A DNA stretch of 64,000 bases, from positions 248,001 to 312,000 of the forward strand of contig WBMV01002670.1 of NCBI GenBank assembly GCA_013396655.1. The letters are read 5' to 3'. The DNA comes from Campylorhamphus procurvoides (Eukaryota; Chordata; Aves; Passeriformes; Dendrocolaptidae). The notes under the pieces were generated by a model, which was given only the letters and a program-made list of their open reading frames with translations, did no database searches and was not told where the DNA came from. The position numbers were made by a program, and so were the translations under genes. Of this stretch, positions 29,501-41,662 are shown piece after piece (positions within the stretch are counted from its first letter, which is position 1; every line of letters begins with the position of its first letter).

Positions 29501-30805
29501 TCCCAATACAAGGAAGAGGCAGCAACAGCTGTTTGGCACAGCTCTCAAAGGGAAATGCTTTCTTTCCAATGCTCCTACAGCCTTCATTTGAATCACTAGT
29601 CGGTTCCTACCTAGCTCTGAACTTCCTTGGGCAGCTGAGTTGCCATGTCAACTTCCTTTCCTGCCCACAAGAATTTAAGACCGAGGAGATGGTGGTGTCA
29701 GAACAGAAGACAGACAAGTGTCATTTATTCTGGACTTTGAGAACTAGCAGGTCTGAAACAGAGGGACCATAAACTTGTGAAGGCAGAGCCAGATTGATTT
29801 GATATTTAACGGGCACTCAGACACTTTCCATAGACTTACCATAGACTAAAATTTTCATTAAAAAAAAAAAAGCTCAAAGCAAACTCTGTGGCACAAAAGT
29901 ACCAGTATTCTGTGGACTGAAACCAAGCCAGTCTTCAGATGGTCTTCTCCCAGCACAGGAAACAGTGGACGTGACTCTGGAACAATTTGAGGTGTTACAA
30001 AGACTGAAAAAAGTACAAGAGGTGACTGGGGGAAAGGGGGGAATACACCTTAAAAGACCAATAGAATTTCAAACTGGCTGGCAACCATATTAACTTCAAA
30101 ACATTAAAAATCAGTACATAAATGGCTCAGACAGATGTACTCCATTCCCCACTCAACGCAATCACAAGACCAACTTTAAAAAAGTCAGTTTCTTCAGTGT
30201 GCATTTGTTTTAAGCCACATTGCTGTGTCTTCCCAGTTTTATTTGAATATTCAACTTTTAGGACCTTCATACCACTTCCATTATCCAAGCATCTAAGACC
30301 TTCTGTGTGAATCAGGAACAAAAAACTGCCCTCAGCAGGCTTGCAGTTCCTTCTGCTTGTCATTTGAGTTACAACTCTGCTTGGCATCAGAGTACTTTGG
30401 AAAGTGAAAGGGTTGGCTTGGTCTCCAGAAGCCAGTTTTTTAAACACATCATCAAAAAGTAACTCTTCTTATTAAAATGAATGGCAAGCATGGGAAACAG
30501 CAAGCATTTGTTTAGATTCACTGTTCTAGAACTAAATGTTCATTATTCCCAAGGAAGTGCCCCCATACTTTGGAAAAGGTATGTATTCCCTCCAGGCCAA
30601 CTTATTTATATGTAAACATGAGGCACGTTGGCTCTAACACTATTGTAGCCCAATTGTCTGCATGACATGTAATCAACAACCATTTTAGGAGTTTTGGAAC
30701 CCTGAAGGTCACTTTTGTTTACTTATCAGCCCTGAAAGGGAGACAAAGGGAATGGGAGTAGAAGAAAAAAAGACTGACACCAAGCTGAATTCCATTTCAG
30801 GTGAA
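23588..30805. other. Gene-free stretch downstream of BPGM
   Basis: AT-rich, with no exon or recognised transposon. A short (AT)n run lies at about 23692-23702. In the mammalian arrangement this would be the interval between BPGM and CALD1. Confidence 0.6.
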
Positions 30806-30811
30806 TTTATT
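30806..30811 (-). terminator. BPGM: Best candidate BPGM poly(A) signal (AATAAA, distal)
   Basis: On the minus strand an AATAAA is followed about 20 nt later by a GT/T-rich stretch (TTGGTGTCAG then a T run), the usual layout of a strong vertebrate poly(A) site. Use of it would give a 3' UTR of about 2.9 kb (33711 to about 30790). Two nearer AATAAA signals exist at 33424-33429 and 32959-32964, but both lack a clear GT-rich downstream element. Which is used is inference. Confidence 0.45.
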
Positions 30812-33711
30812 GAGTTATAAAGAACTTGCCAGCCCCACCACATTTACAAAGGTTTAAAAGAGAATCTAGAGCTATTACTGCTACTGAACAAGAAGTTAAA
30901 AATGCATAAACAAACCAAATTAACGACATCCATTATGTTAACTGTAAAAACACCAGTTACCTTATAGGACTTTGAGGCATCCTCAAACATGGGGAAAATG
31001 CTTCCCAACCACTGATCTCTAAAGTCACCAACAAGATTCTCATTTCTCCCTCTCATGCAGCTATCTATGCCTCAGAAGATCAGAAATCCTTATGCCACTG
31101 GTGATGGAAGCTGGTCTCTTTTCTTCAATATACATGTTGTATGAATTGGGATTTAATGAAAAGACTATTCAGAAGGAAGCATTGCAAGGTGTTAAAATAA
31201 TCTTAAGGAGCACAATGAAATCCCCAGTTGGTTCCATTTGATACTCTTGTGAGGTGTTACTGCTGCCAGATGTGCATATAAAATTCTGTCATCACTTTGG
31301 AGTCACAATTAAACTTCCTAGGGCACTGTCACTATTAACATCTCAAGCAGCACTGTAAAAACAGAATCACCTGAAAAAAAAAAATCACCCTAATGTTCTT
31401 TTCTTACTGTCCATGACTCTTTGAAAGGATGTTTCAAGAAAATGTGGCAAGAAGAAATAATAATGCTCTCCAAATTCACTGATTTACCTTACTTTTTCAC
31501 TTCTTAGAAGAGAGCATGAATTCTCTAAGAGAAGGGGAAGAGAACTCCCAGGTCAGCTGGGTTCATTTCCACATATATTCCAGCTGCACATCAAATCCTG
31601 AAGAAGTTCTACACTACAATACCACAATGCCAAAGGGATATGGCCATGGCTTGTACACTCACACATCTAGATGCATGCAGGTCCCACTGACAATTGGTGG
31701 CTCTGGTAGTCTTGTTTACAAGTCTACAGTAACTTTTACCTGATACTAAACTTTGCACATTATTTAATGTTTGGGGGAAAACTGAATCACTTGAGTGCCA
31801 GTGGCCCTCCTCAGGGCATTCCCAGGTAAACATTTGCTGATCAACAATCTAACTCTGTAACACTGACTTGCAAAATATCAACTAAGATTTACAGTTACTT
31901 GTCACACAGAAAACTAAAAACCTAGAAAGGAGTAAGCCAGTATGAAATAAAGTAGGAGAGAAGCTGCTAGTAGTATTTCAGAGGGAAAAAAACCTAAAAA
32001 CCAATCACAAACCAAAACAAAAACCCAAAAAATACCCTTTCTTGTACAAAGAAAGAGGAAACTTACCAGTTTTATGCAAGAGAGAAACATGTAGCTTTGT
32101 TCCTACTGCAAGGGCTACAAAACCAAACAGAAGCCCAGGCATAGTTCATGCATGAAAAACTGCCTTCCAGCAAGAAGTCTTTTATGGATTATGTGCTACA
32201 CTAACGTGAGCTGGGATCAGACCTGGAAAACCTTGCTCCACATATCAGGAAGACTATCAGAGGCACACCACACTGTCACATTGCTCTCCTCACAACAGAA
32301 CAAACATCTTCTCACAAAAGTGAGCTACACAGCTGCTCACTGCAAAGCAGCAGCTACCCTAGGATTGTCAAAGTTTATAATATCATCATACCAAGGAAAT
32401 TCTTATCAATGTCAAGATTTGTAGCTGGGCTATGCTGAGAACACATTCAGCTCTAACAGCACACACACAAGTGACATCCATGTCAGTATGTGAGGTCAGA
32501 ATAAAGATGCTCACATGTTGAGACAGTGGGTCACATAAAAATTTTAGTATCAGTTTCATAGCAAGATTAAGAGCAAATCTTCAAAACTGGAAATACCTTG
32601 ATGCTTGTGTACATAAAGAGAACATCAGACTGCCATACATGCTATGCTACATCCAACCACAGTGTGAACTGGTCAAATTCACTGTCAAACAACAGCAAGG
32701 CCACACTGAGCAGGAACCAAGCTATGATTGTGAGGAGAGGTTTACAGGGGAACACTTTCAGGCATGGCAGAATATCCCTCCCTACCAGCAGGATGCCTGC
32801 ATGAGCTGCACACAGTAACACTTCTTACATGCCTCATGCATCTCTTCCATCCCTTCAGGGAATTTAATACAGATAATGCCACAGTAACATTACTGTGGAA
32901 CATACTTATCAGGGTATCTTTGCAACTTGGGAAAGCATGGAGGGGTTCTATATCCAGTTTTATTGAATTATATATATATATTCAGTTTTAATGAATTATT
33001 CTAACACCTTGACTAAGGGATGATCAAACTTCTGGTAAATGCTACAGAAGTGTTTCAAAGGCATTCAGACCCCTCACTAATTTAAACACTGAGTAGGAAA
33101 CCTTTGTGCTTTGTGCTAGTGTAACAAAAGACAACTGATAACTATAACTCTACAAAATTCTCTGAACCAGGAACTGGCCATGGAAGACTCAAAATAACAA
33201 AGGCAGAGAGTTGTCCAGCTGAAAGTGTTCTGAAAGATTGAGGGAAATCCCCTCAGAATCAATGGTCATTGCCACTGACACAGAAGAATCACAGCTGATA
33301 ACAGAGTTACCCAGTGCCATTTTATCAGTGAGAAAGTTTTAGTGCTTATAACAACTTGGACTTGATTAGTCCAGTAAGCCGGTACTTTTCTCCTTAACAG
33401 ATTAGGACTGATTGTTGGTAGACTTTATTTCTGGGCCACCCTTAATCCCAGATCTGGGACAAACTGCCTTGTAAGTTTCCATTACCTGAATCATCTCTTC
33501 ACTTCTTTTTTCAGTACTGATAACCTCATACTGTAATCTAAAGTCCAGTTTTTTAGAAGGCGAAGGGCTAAACTATCAACCTGAGACTCAACAATTGTCC
33601 CTTCCAATTATTTAGTGCTTGAAATTGAGACATTCACACAGTGCAACTTAACAGTCATACACACGTTATCACTTACTACCACACTTTGAACACAGCTGTG
33701 TTAGTGGCATT
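30812..33711 (-). other. BPGM: Probable BPGM 3' UTR, full or partial
   Basis: This stretch lies between the BPGM stop codon and the best poly(A) signal. It is AT-rich, has no coding signal and no transposon that I recognise, and holds a short (AT)n run at 32969-32980. If the proximal signal at 33424 is used instead, most of this is simply downstream DNA. Confidence 0.4.
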
Positions 33712-33890
33712 TTACTTCTCAACAGATTTTACTTTCCCTTGATCTTCCACTTTTTTGATGGCAGCTTGGATAGCTTCTTGATCACCCAGAAACTGGTGAG
33801 GGCCCAGAGGGCGCAAATTCTCATCAAGTTCAAGAAGTATGGGCACACCAGTAGGGAGAGTGACATTGATGATGTCCTCATCGGAGATGC
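33712..33890 (-). CDS. BPGM: BPGM last coding exon, residues 201-259 and stop
   Basis: The exon begins right after a TTTGGCAG acceptor and completes Gly201, then reads [14 protein letters not shown], the conserved BPGM/PGAM beta-strand region, and ends KVKSVEK then TAA. Its last residues differ from the mammalian tail, as is usual for this flexible C-terminus. The 3' UTR follows to the left on the plus-strand map. Confidence 0.96.
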
Positions 33891-36800
33891 CTGCCAAATG
33901 AAAAACACAGAGTTACACTTACAGCTTCCTAATTGCCTACTGCCTTATTTCTGAGATCAGCTCATCTTAAAACAGTCAAGGACATGTTACAGACTCCATC
34001 ATCAGCTAGTCAAGTGTCAGTTCCCAGCTAGGTCATAGCTTGGTTATTGCTTTAGGAACAACTAAAGGAGAGAATTCTCATCCAGGTGAAGACACTTTCT
34101 TAATGTTTTCAGCCTACACATATGGAAAAAAAAACAGGAAAATACTGCCCTGGAGAGTATACCATTCCTTTAATATAGGACATAGAGGAAAATGGGTTCT
34201 CCTCCAGAGTTTTCCAAATCACGCATCACAAAAAATGATTAGAGTCCACATGTGCTACTCCAACATGCAACAACTTCTGCTATGCAACCAATACACACAA
34301 CCTCTTTAAAAAGGCAGGATACAAAGGTTAATTTTTCTCTTCAATTTTCTATGCAAAGCTTCTCACACAAATTGTCTTTACAGACAGCATTTAATTTTTC
34401 TAGTGTAAGGATCACTCTTTGCCCACATCTGATTTCTCACAAGCAAGTTTATAGCAGTGTATCCAGTACTCTTCTCAAAATGACTACATGCAAGAGGATA
34501 TTCATTTGCACTTTCAGATGAGGGAATGGCAAAGAAAATGAAGAAGAAAAATCAACTTTAAAGCTTAAGAGTGTTTTCCTGTGTTTTTCCACTTCATTAA
34601 AAGATTGTGTACCTGGAGAAAAAGTTTATTTTATTCAGATGTGCTTAATTAAAATGTTCTGTGATTCTGATCTCAGTGAAATTGCTGGGTATTTTTACAT
34701 CAAACACACAAGTCTCCAAAGCCTCCAACTGAATTTTGAGACCAAACATCCCAATAAGGTTTTCACACAAGGTCTAAAGAGTCACACTGAGGATCAGTGA
34801 CTGCAAAGACATTCTCTCAGAAAATGAGGCAAAAGAAAGCTAGTGTCATTGGGAACGTCAATATTTCTTTTTTCCTCCCCTTTTTAGAAGCACTGAGGTC
34901 ACAGCAGCAGCTTTGAGCAATTCACACTTAGAAAATGCACACACAATCAAGCTTCTAAAGTGATGACACCACATAAACTAGACCAAGGTGCACCAAGAAA
35001 ACACCCTCTTGGGCGACTGACAAAACAGATGGTTCTCAGGTGCAAATTTACCAGTGAATTTTACAATAATGGGAAAAGCAGATCCAGCACATTAACAGGA
35101 GAACCCACACAAGTCAAGCCACTCAGCAACAGTGGGATGACAACAGGTCAGAAAAAACAGAACTAATCATGAGGTAGGAATCATTATGCCCCCTGCCCAA
35201 AGACTGCACAAACATGCAATTTTTGCAGTGACATACTCTTGCTTAAGCACTTAGGTTAGCCCTGAGTTTCAGAAGAGCATGAAGCACCAGAAACAAACAT
35301 TTGCAAGGAAATTACACTTTGTTACAATAGTGAGCATCAGTCTTTTAAAACAATTCACACTCTGATAGTTTAAGCAATCCTTGCATAAAGGGATAAATAA
35401 TTCAACAGTTGTAGGCCAAAGAATCAGACCTGCAGAAAAGAACTCGAGGAGTATCTAGAAATTTTAAAACCAGCAGAAAAATCAATGGGAAAAATACTGA
35501 GTCTGCTTACCAGGCATAAGCACAACTCTCAAGGACTCTGGTTTGCAAAACAAGCAGTCAAGCTGCCTGAGCTTTTATTTCAAAGATTCTCAAGCATCAG
35601 ATTTTAACAACACACAGGTCACCATGTATCCACAGAGTATCTGGGCATAGGAAGTGTTCTTCATACCTCCTGGATTCAGTCTCCCAGACTAAACCATTCA
35701 TATATACACAAAGCGGATGAAGTCATGCAGGAGAGCTCGGGCAACCCACATAATGTGGTCAGGAGCCATGACATTTAAAAGGTTTTTCCCCTGGAGATGG
35801 ATTAAACAAAACTAGCAGTAGCTACACAAATTCAGAAATGCATTTTACTGTTTTTACAGAACACGAAGTGACCACTATGTCAACTAGTATTGATTTACAA
35901 AGAAAAACAGCACAGTCTAGAACAAACATGCTGCAGGAAGCACGATGGCTTTCTCCTCAGGATTTTTCCTCCTCAGGATTTTTCCTCCTAAAGAAGTGTT
36001 GCCCCTGATATAAGATATCTCTACTCAGTGTTAGTACCTTTTTAATAAGTTACTAATAATAGGGGAACTAACACTGAAAGTGTAAGGCAACTAACATTAA
36101 AACAACACTAAGCAACTAACACTGAAAGCATTAATAGAAATAATAGCAAGAACTTTTGCTGAAGTTACAGGGACAGACTGCATAGCTGAGGCCATAAATG
36201 GCTACAACAACAGAAAAGATGCTATAAGAAACAAAAGGTTCTTCCAGTGCCTGCCAGGGAAACTGGCCTAAGCAAGTTTCAGACAAGATGTGAAAAGGAC
36301 AAAAGGAGGAAGACATACAGCCTTCATTCCCATGACCACCAGAGAGCAACACGCAGGCCCAAGGAGGAGTGAAGGGAGGAGACATGGAAATAACTTCCAA
36401 GAACTGATTACAATAAATTTGCCTTTTCTGGGGAATAGTGTAAATATGTCTAAGGGGGTTATGAATATGTAACACGTACAGTGCATAAAACCACTGCTTA
36501 AGGTTTTGCAGGTGTGCACATCTTTGGTGGAACCACCCCCTGTACACCCAGTGCTGAATAAACATACCTCTCTAGAATCATCTGGGTGTGGAGCTATTAT
36601 TCTGCAAGTCACCTCACAGTCAGAAGTATGGAAACATAAGCTGAAGCCAGAAGAAAATTCTAAAGAAACAACAGTACCCTGTGGCTTTATCTTAGCCCTG
36701 GTAGTGTATTTAGAAAGTATTTCTCTTCTTCAAGACACAAAAAGCTGAGCAGGCTTCTCACACAAACTCTTCAGTTGGAGGGAGAATTAGTTCATGGTAA

Positions 36801-39800
36801 CACTTCTCCAACCAGGAGGCCAGAAAAGGGTTTCCATCTTACACTCCAGCCATTGCCACTGCAAGCTAACTGCTATCCAGTTACTTCACGTGCTGTATCT
36901 AAAACCAACTGACCTTTTCTTGCACTGCATCTGAGCTGGCCTGTGTCACAACCATTCCCATCTCACGAGGAAGAAGGGTGAAATCAGGGCAAAGCCTCAA
37001 CTGCAATGGGAAATAAAACCACTGAAGACTCTTCCCTTCAGTTTAATCCCAAAGCCTGGGACTCAGCACTGCTGAAGGGTGCTGTGCTGCTGGAAGCAGT
37101 CTTTACCCAAGAAGATTTAAAACTCAGATCCTACCTACTTACAGCCATGAGAACCCACAGGCACTACTGAAATACTCAGGATTTCTTCCTCAGGACCCCA
37201 GATAAAATGCTGACTGAGCAAATACATTGCTCAAGGGGATATCTCACATGTTCTTTCATGATCACCTGTTGTCCTTTAACAGCAGCTGCATAGCAGAAAG
37301 CAGTTAGGTACATGAACATTGTAATAATTGGGTACAGCAATTATTACAAAAAAGACCTTTGAATTGTTAGACTTCAAGCTGTTTTCTGTGGTAACTGCAC
37401 TCAGACACCACAGGCTCATAAGTATATCCTTAAAAAGGTCCAGCAGCAAAATCAGTAAAATAATCTTAAGAAGCCCTGAACACACAATCCACACCAGGTC
37501 ACACAATTTGTGCTCCAGTATGTAAACTACTAGAATGCTGTAACTGCCAAGTATCACAGGTAGTGCCAGAAAGCAAAATCCTGAGGGCATTGATCTCCCT
37601 GCTCACCAACAGGCAAAACCAGCATGATGCCTTCACATCACCACATTCTACCTGCAAGCCCAGTCCCAGAAATCTGTCCCAGCCCTGTGACAACCAGTCA
37701 GGCCCAGTGATTACAACATCTGCATCTTCAAGAGACCAGGTAACTCCTCTCTTCCATTTCTAACCCTGAGCACAACAAGACTTAGTGACCACCACATCAT
37801 ATCCAAGACATGAAACCTTTCAATTGGTTAGAAATTCTAGAATCAGGCCTTCCATAGGACTGTGTCTCAAGGTACTTGAGATCAGTCTTCAGGGTCAAAT
37901 GGCTGAGAGGAAAGAAGTTGAGACAGCCCATTAATCCTTTTGTGAGTCACCTCGTGAATCAGTCCATCAGTTAGTATTTCAATACAAAGAGGGCAAGGTG
38001 GTCAAAAGTATTACCCACATTAATCTCTTCAAAATGGGACACTGCTAAGAGGTTCCCCACTGAAACACTAGTTACTACATAAAGAAAAAACTATTCCTCC
38101 TTCAAAGAACTGAGCAAATCAGCTGTAACTACATCCTGTGCAGCTAGGACGCTTTTTAACATGGCAAATCCTATAGGCATTTCATACACCCTAATGAGGT
38201 CCACTCGGTACACTGAGAAAACAAGAACAAAATCCAAATCCACAAACAAAGCCTTGTTAGCACAATACTCTGCTGTTCTGATGATTGCACGCTATCAGAA
38301 CTACATTTCCAGCTCTTCATCACTTACTCAGAACAAGGAAAATATTTAGATTTTGAGAATTGCAGGCCTGTTCCAAAAAAACAGCTCTAACACCTTCAAG
38401 AGTACGCTGAATTCTTTCAGAAAAAAAAAATTGAAATCCAGACTGAAACAATTAGAATTGTTTCATCAGACCAAGCAGAATGAAATCATTCATATTTACA
38501 GCCATCTAATCTTAGATGATGTAGCTTAGAAACTTTAAATTAACACTGACTAAGATATTCAAGGAGTTGTGTCAGACTGCTGCTTGAGGCATTTGGAGTC
38601 GTTTTCAAAATACCAAAAAAAAGAAAATAAGAAATGGCTCCAGCTAAGCTAGAAGGCCTAGAAAATTCCACTCAAGTACAGGACATACTAAGCATATCAA
38701 AAAAATCCACGAAAGCAAAGCCCATCTCACATTGGGTACTATAAATACAGTAGACTGGCAAACTTTAAGCACTCTTGAATCAGGTCCAACTCCAGCAAGA
38801 CTCCAGAGCAACTCACCACCTTTCAGAAGAGAAAGGGATACACAGCCAGCAATGCAGACAAGGAACTCTTAGACCCAGCTAAGGAGCTCTTAAATAAAAA
38901 ATAATAAAAAAAAAAGCAGGTTGCAATAACAGGAGTCTCTGTTCATGTTACCCTTCACTGAGTTCCTCAACAACCCAATCTCCACTAGATAAACAGCAGG
39001 AGAGCCAGCAGGTATCTGGCAATTGCCCCTGTGGGGCTGTTGATGGGCAGTCTTTAGTCAACAAGAAGTAGGTCCTCTGCCAAGGATTCCTCAAATTTCC
39101 CTATGTAAGCATATGCTGTGAGAGTCAAGTTACACTGTAAGACTGAGAAAAGATACCTTTTTTTACTTTGGCTGAGTGTGGGCAGTCCTGGAAGAATCAG
39201 AGTACACATTGTCCCAAAGAAAAGTTCTGCAGCACTGTTTTTCTCTGATCTTAATGCAGCAAGGAATCCACACAAACTCCAAAGGAACCTTTACCAGTCG
39301 CTGGTGCTGTCAACTCCAGCCTCAGTGCGTGCCTGTGCAGAAGGTGGCCCAGGGGCTCTGCTAAAGCCACGGTCACCTCTTGGCATTTCACCCCCAAAGG
39401 GCCCAGTCATTATGGTTTCATGCAACTGGTTCTGTTCTTGGGGTGCAGGGGTGACATCATGGTTGCAGATCCCACTCCCCCTTTTTCCTTCGTAATTTTT
39501 AATCACACAGTGTGGACAACCACTCTGATCACATCAGTGGAACTGACTGAACCAGCCTTCCTCCTTCATCCTGTACCCCAGGATTGACAGCCTTTCTAGT
39601 TCCAGAAACTACTCACACACCCTCTTTTCTCAGGTGTCTGATTTCTGCTAAAGCATCAGCTGTCCTGACTGTTCATACCTGGCCAAATGCACAAAGTACT
39701 CAGTAGACAAAGCCATAGGGGCACTAACAGAAGATTTTGTAACTAAAAAAGAAAATTGAGTACACACAATCTGGTCTATGCATACTTGCAACTACAATTC

Positions 39801-41621
39801 TAGTAGGCTGTATTCACACAAGCATCATCACTAAATTCAAATTAAAAAAGTAAAGCTACTCTCTCCACAAAGAAATCAATATATTCTATCCTTCAGTTTA
39901 GGATGACCTGTGACCTGGAAACCGTGAGACAAAAGAAGATGGGGGGGGAAGAATCTAACAATAAAAAGGATATGATTTATTTTTAAGTCAGGTCATAAAT
40001 GAGTCCTTTTCAAACCCAGCTCTGGGATCCTCAGCACAAGACAGACATGCACCTGTTGGAGCAGGATCAGAGGCAGGCCAGAGAAACAATCAGAACAACA
40101 GAGCACAACTCCTATGTGGAAAGGCTGAGAGAACTGGGGTTGTTAAGCTTGGAGAAGAGAAGGGTCCAGAAGGCCTCCAAGAATGACAGGTACAGACTTC
40201 TAAGCAGGGCTTGCTGCAATAAGACAAGGGGTAATTATTTTAAAATAAAAGAGCATAGATTCAGACTAGATATAAGGAGGGAAATTTTTATGATGAAGCT
40301 GGTAAAACACTGAAACACGTTGACCAGAGAGGTAGCAGATGCTCCACTCCTGGAAACGCTGGACAGGGCTCTGAACAACTTAATCTAGTTGAAGATGTCC
40401 CTGCTTATTGCAGGGGGGGTTGGAGCAGGTGGCCTTTAGAGGTATCTCCCAATGCAAACATAAATAAGCAACCTTATGCTAAGCTACCAACCTGCCTGTT
40501 TACTGGTATGCGTTTTCTATATTGCAAAATAATATAGTATTTGCATAAGCTTAAGCAAGTACCTACTCTCTGCTGAATTCCCTGTCATGTTAACTTTTAA
40601 GTAAAAAATTATCAGGAATGAAGTCTCAAAAGTGACCCACCACAGTAATACATCTTCCACAACCCAAGTCAAGCACTTTTATTCTGCTGTGTTTTAACAA
40701 TGTTTGTTTAATGATTGTTTGATGATTTCAAGTCTGACAGAGCAACTGAATAAATCCAAAAATAATTTTAGCCTGCAGAGTTTTTGTCTATTTAGACCAA
40801 CCACAAAATTAGTTTGAATACAGTTTTTAATAAACAGTGAGAAACAAGAAGAAAATATCTGGTTCTTTCCTTAACTAACTCTCTCTGTTTCCATACTTCC
40901 CAGAGTGATGCCTGACCAACTTCCCAGCCCAGATAAGTAACATACACTGCAGAACAGGAGATAAAGCTCCATGTTACTGATTAAGGAGAAGAGGGCAAGA
41001 CCAAAAAAAAAGATCCTTACCTTCCACATGCTTCAGCAATGCCCTGCTGCTGTTACCATGAGCAGAGATAAGAATCATTTTGCCACTTTTCAGTTCTGGG
41101 ACTATCTTTTCATTCCAATAGGGAAGGAGTCTATCGAGCACATCTTTGAGGCTTTCAGCTTTTGGAAGATTATCCTGAGAGACATCACTGCATTTATATC
41201 GGCGATCGTTGTATATCTCTTCATAATAAGGGTGAGATTCAGATATGGGAGGTGGGGTAACATCATAGCTTCTCCTCCATATTTTCACTTGCTCCTCCCC
41301 GTGATTCAGAGCCATTTCTGCTCTATTGAGCCCAATCAGTGCTCCATAGTGACGCTCATTCAGCCGCCAGGAACTCTGAATGGGGACCCACTCTTGGCCC
41401 ATCTCTTCCAGGATCAGCCATGCAGTCTGGATGGAGCGGCTCAGTACAGAGGTGAAGACCAGGTCAAACTCGAAGCCCAGCGCTTTAAGGTGTTTGCCAC
41501 AGTTCTGAGCTTCCTTTATTCCATCACTGCTCAGTTTCTGGTCCACCCAGCTGCAGAAACGATTCTCCTTGGTCCAGGCTCCTTCCCCATGTCTTAAGAG
41601 AACAAGCCTATACTTAGCCAT
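33712..41621 (-). CDS. BPGM: Bisphosphoglycerate mutase, 259 aa, two coding exons
   Basis: This cytosolic red-cell enzyme converts 1,3-bisphosphoglycerate to 2,3-bisphosphoglycerate, the haemoglobin effector, and has weak mutase and phosphatase activity. The CDS joins 41621-41021 to 33890-33712 (601 + 179 nt, 259 codons plus TAA), the same length as the human protein. Residues seen: the RHGEGAW signature with R10, phospho-acceptor H11 and G14; C23/S24; R62; E89; R90; R100; R116; and H188 in the SAHGNSSR motif. G14, where glycolytic PGAM has serine, and the overall match identify BPGM rather than PGAM1. The ATG at 41621 has a strong context (A at -3, G at +4). The single coding intron (33891-41020) is phase 1, with donor GTAAGG and acceptor TTTGGCAG, and splits Gly201. 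No frameshift or stop is seen. Identification is essentially certain; expression is not shown by the sequence. Confidence 0.97.
35953..35984. repeat. 16-bp exact tandem duplication
   Basis: CTCCTCAGGATTTTTC is present twice in a row, followed by the start of a third copy (CTCCT). It lies inside the BPGM intron. Confidence 0.95.
36066..36130. repeat. Degenerate repeat of AACTAACAC-type units
   Basis: GAACTAACACTGAAAG, CAACTAACATTAAA and CAACTAACACTGAAAG recur with spacing of about 22-25 bases just upstream of the intronic LTR. Confidence 0.75.
36157..36620 (+). mobile_element. Solo LTR, alpharetrovirus-like (ERVK type), in the BPGM intron
   Basis: The block from about 36460 has the usual U3-R-U5 order of avian ERVK LTRs: a TATA-like CATAAAA (36484-36490), then CAGGTGTGCACATCTTTGGT, then CCCCTGTACACCCAGTGCTG, and AATAAA at 36557-36562 followed by CATACC. 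The upstream part (CCAGAGAGCAACACGCAGG near 36341) fits U3. No retroviral genes flank it. Exact ends and a target duplication could not be fixed, so the start is approximate. It is antisense to BPGM. Confidence 0.72.
40035..40459 (+). mobile_element. CR1 3'-end fragment in the BPGM intron
   Basis: On the plus strand it shows the ordered CR1 tail blocks: CACCTGTTGGAGCAGGATCA, then GGAAAGGCTGAGAGAACTGG, then GCTTGGAGAAGAGAAGG, then a terminal GGTGGCCTTTAGAGGTATC. It is diverged and 5'-truncated, and lies antisense to BPGM. Confidence 0.88.
41021..41621 (-). CDS. BPGM: BPGM first coding exon, residues 1-200 plus first base of codon 201
   Basis: This exon carries the whole catalytic core, from the RHGEGAW phosphohistidine motif (R10, H11) to the SAHGNSSR motif with H188. 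It ends HVEG at a GTAAGG donor (41020-41015). A likely acceptor TTTTTAG sits just upstream, giving about 41 nt of 5' UTR (41662-41622); that acceptor is inferred. The plus strand of this exon also has a long open frame, which is only the shadow of conserved coding sequence. Confidence 0.97.
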
Positions 41622-41662
41622 TTTGGTGACAGCTTAGCACAGCTGGCAACTTCGTCTCGCAT

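Larger units (their letters stand above)
33891..41020 (-). other. BPGM: BPGM coding intron (7.1 kb)
   Basis: The intron is bounded by the GTAAGG donor at 41020 and the TTTGGCAG acceptor at 33891. Inside are a solo LTR on the opposite strand (about 36157-36620), a sense-opposed CR1 fragment (40035-40459), a 16-bp tandem duplication (35953-35984) and a small degenerate repeat (36066-36130). The rest is AT-rich with no exon-like sequence seen. Confidence 0.9.

Noticed and set aside
1..33711. Exons of CALD1
   Set aside because: I looked on the minus strand for its highly charged N-terminal exon and its short alternative first exon and saw neither.
36131..36565. 144-codon minus-strand open frame
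   Set aside because: It mostly overlaps the plus-strand LTR; the translation matches no family I know.
40971..41597. 208-codon plus-strand open frame
   Set aside because: It is the antisense of the BPGM catalytic exon, which is strongly conserved on the minus strand.
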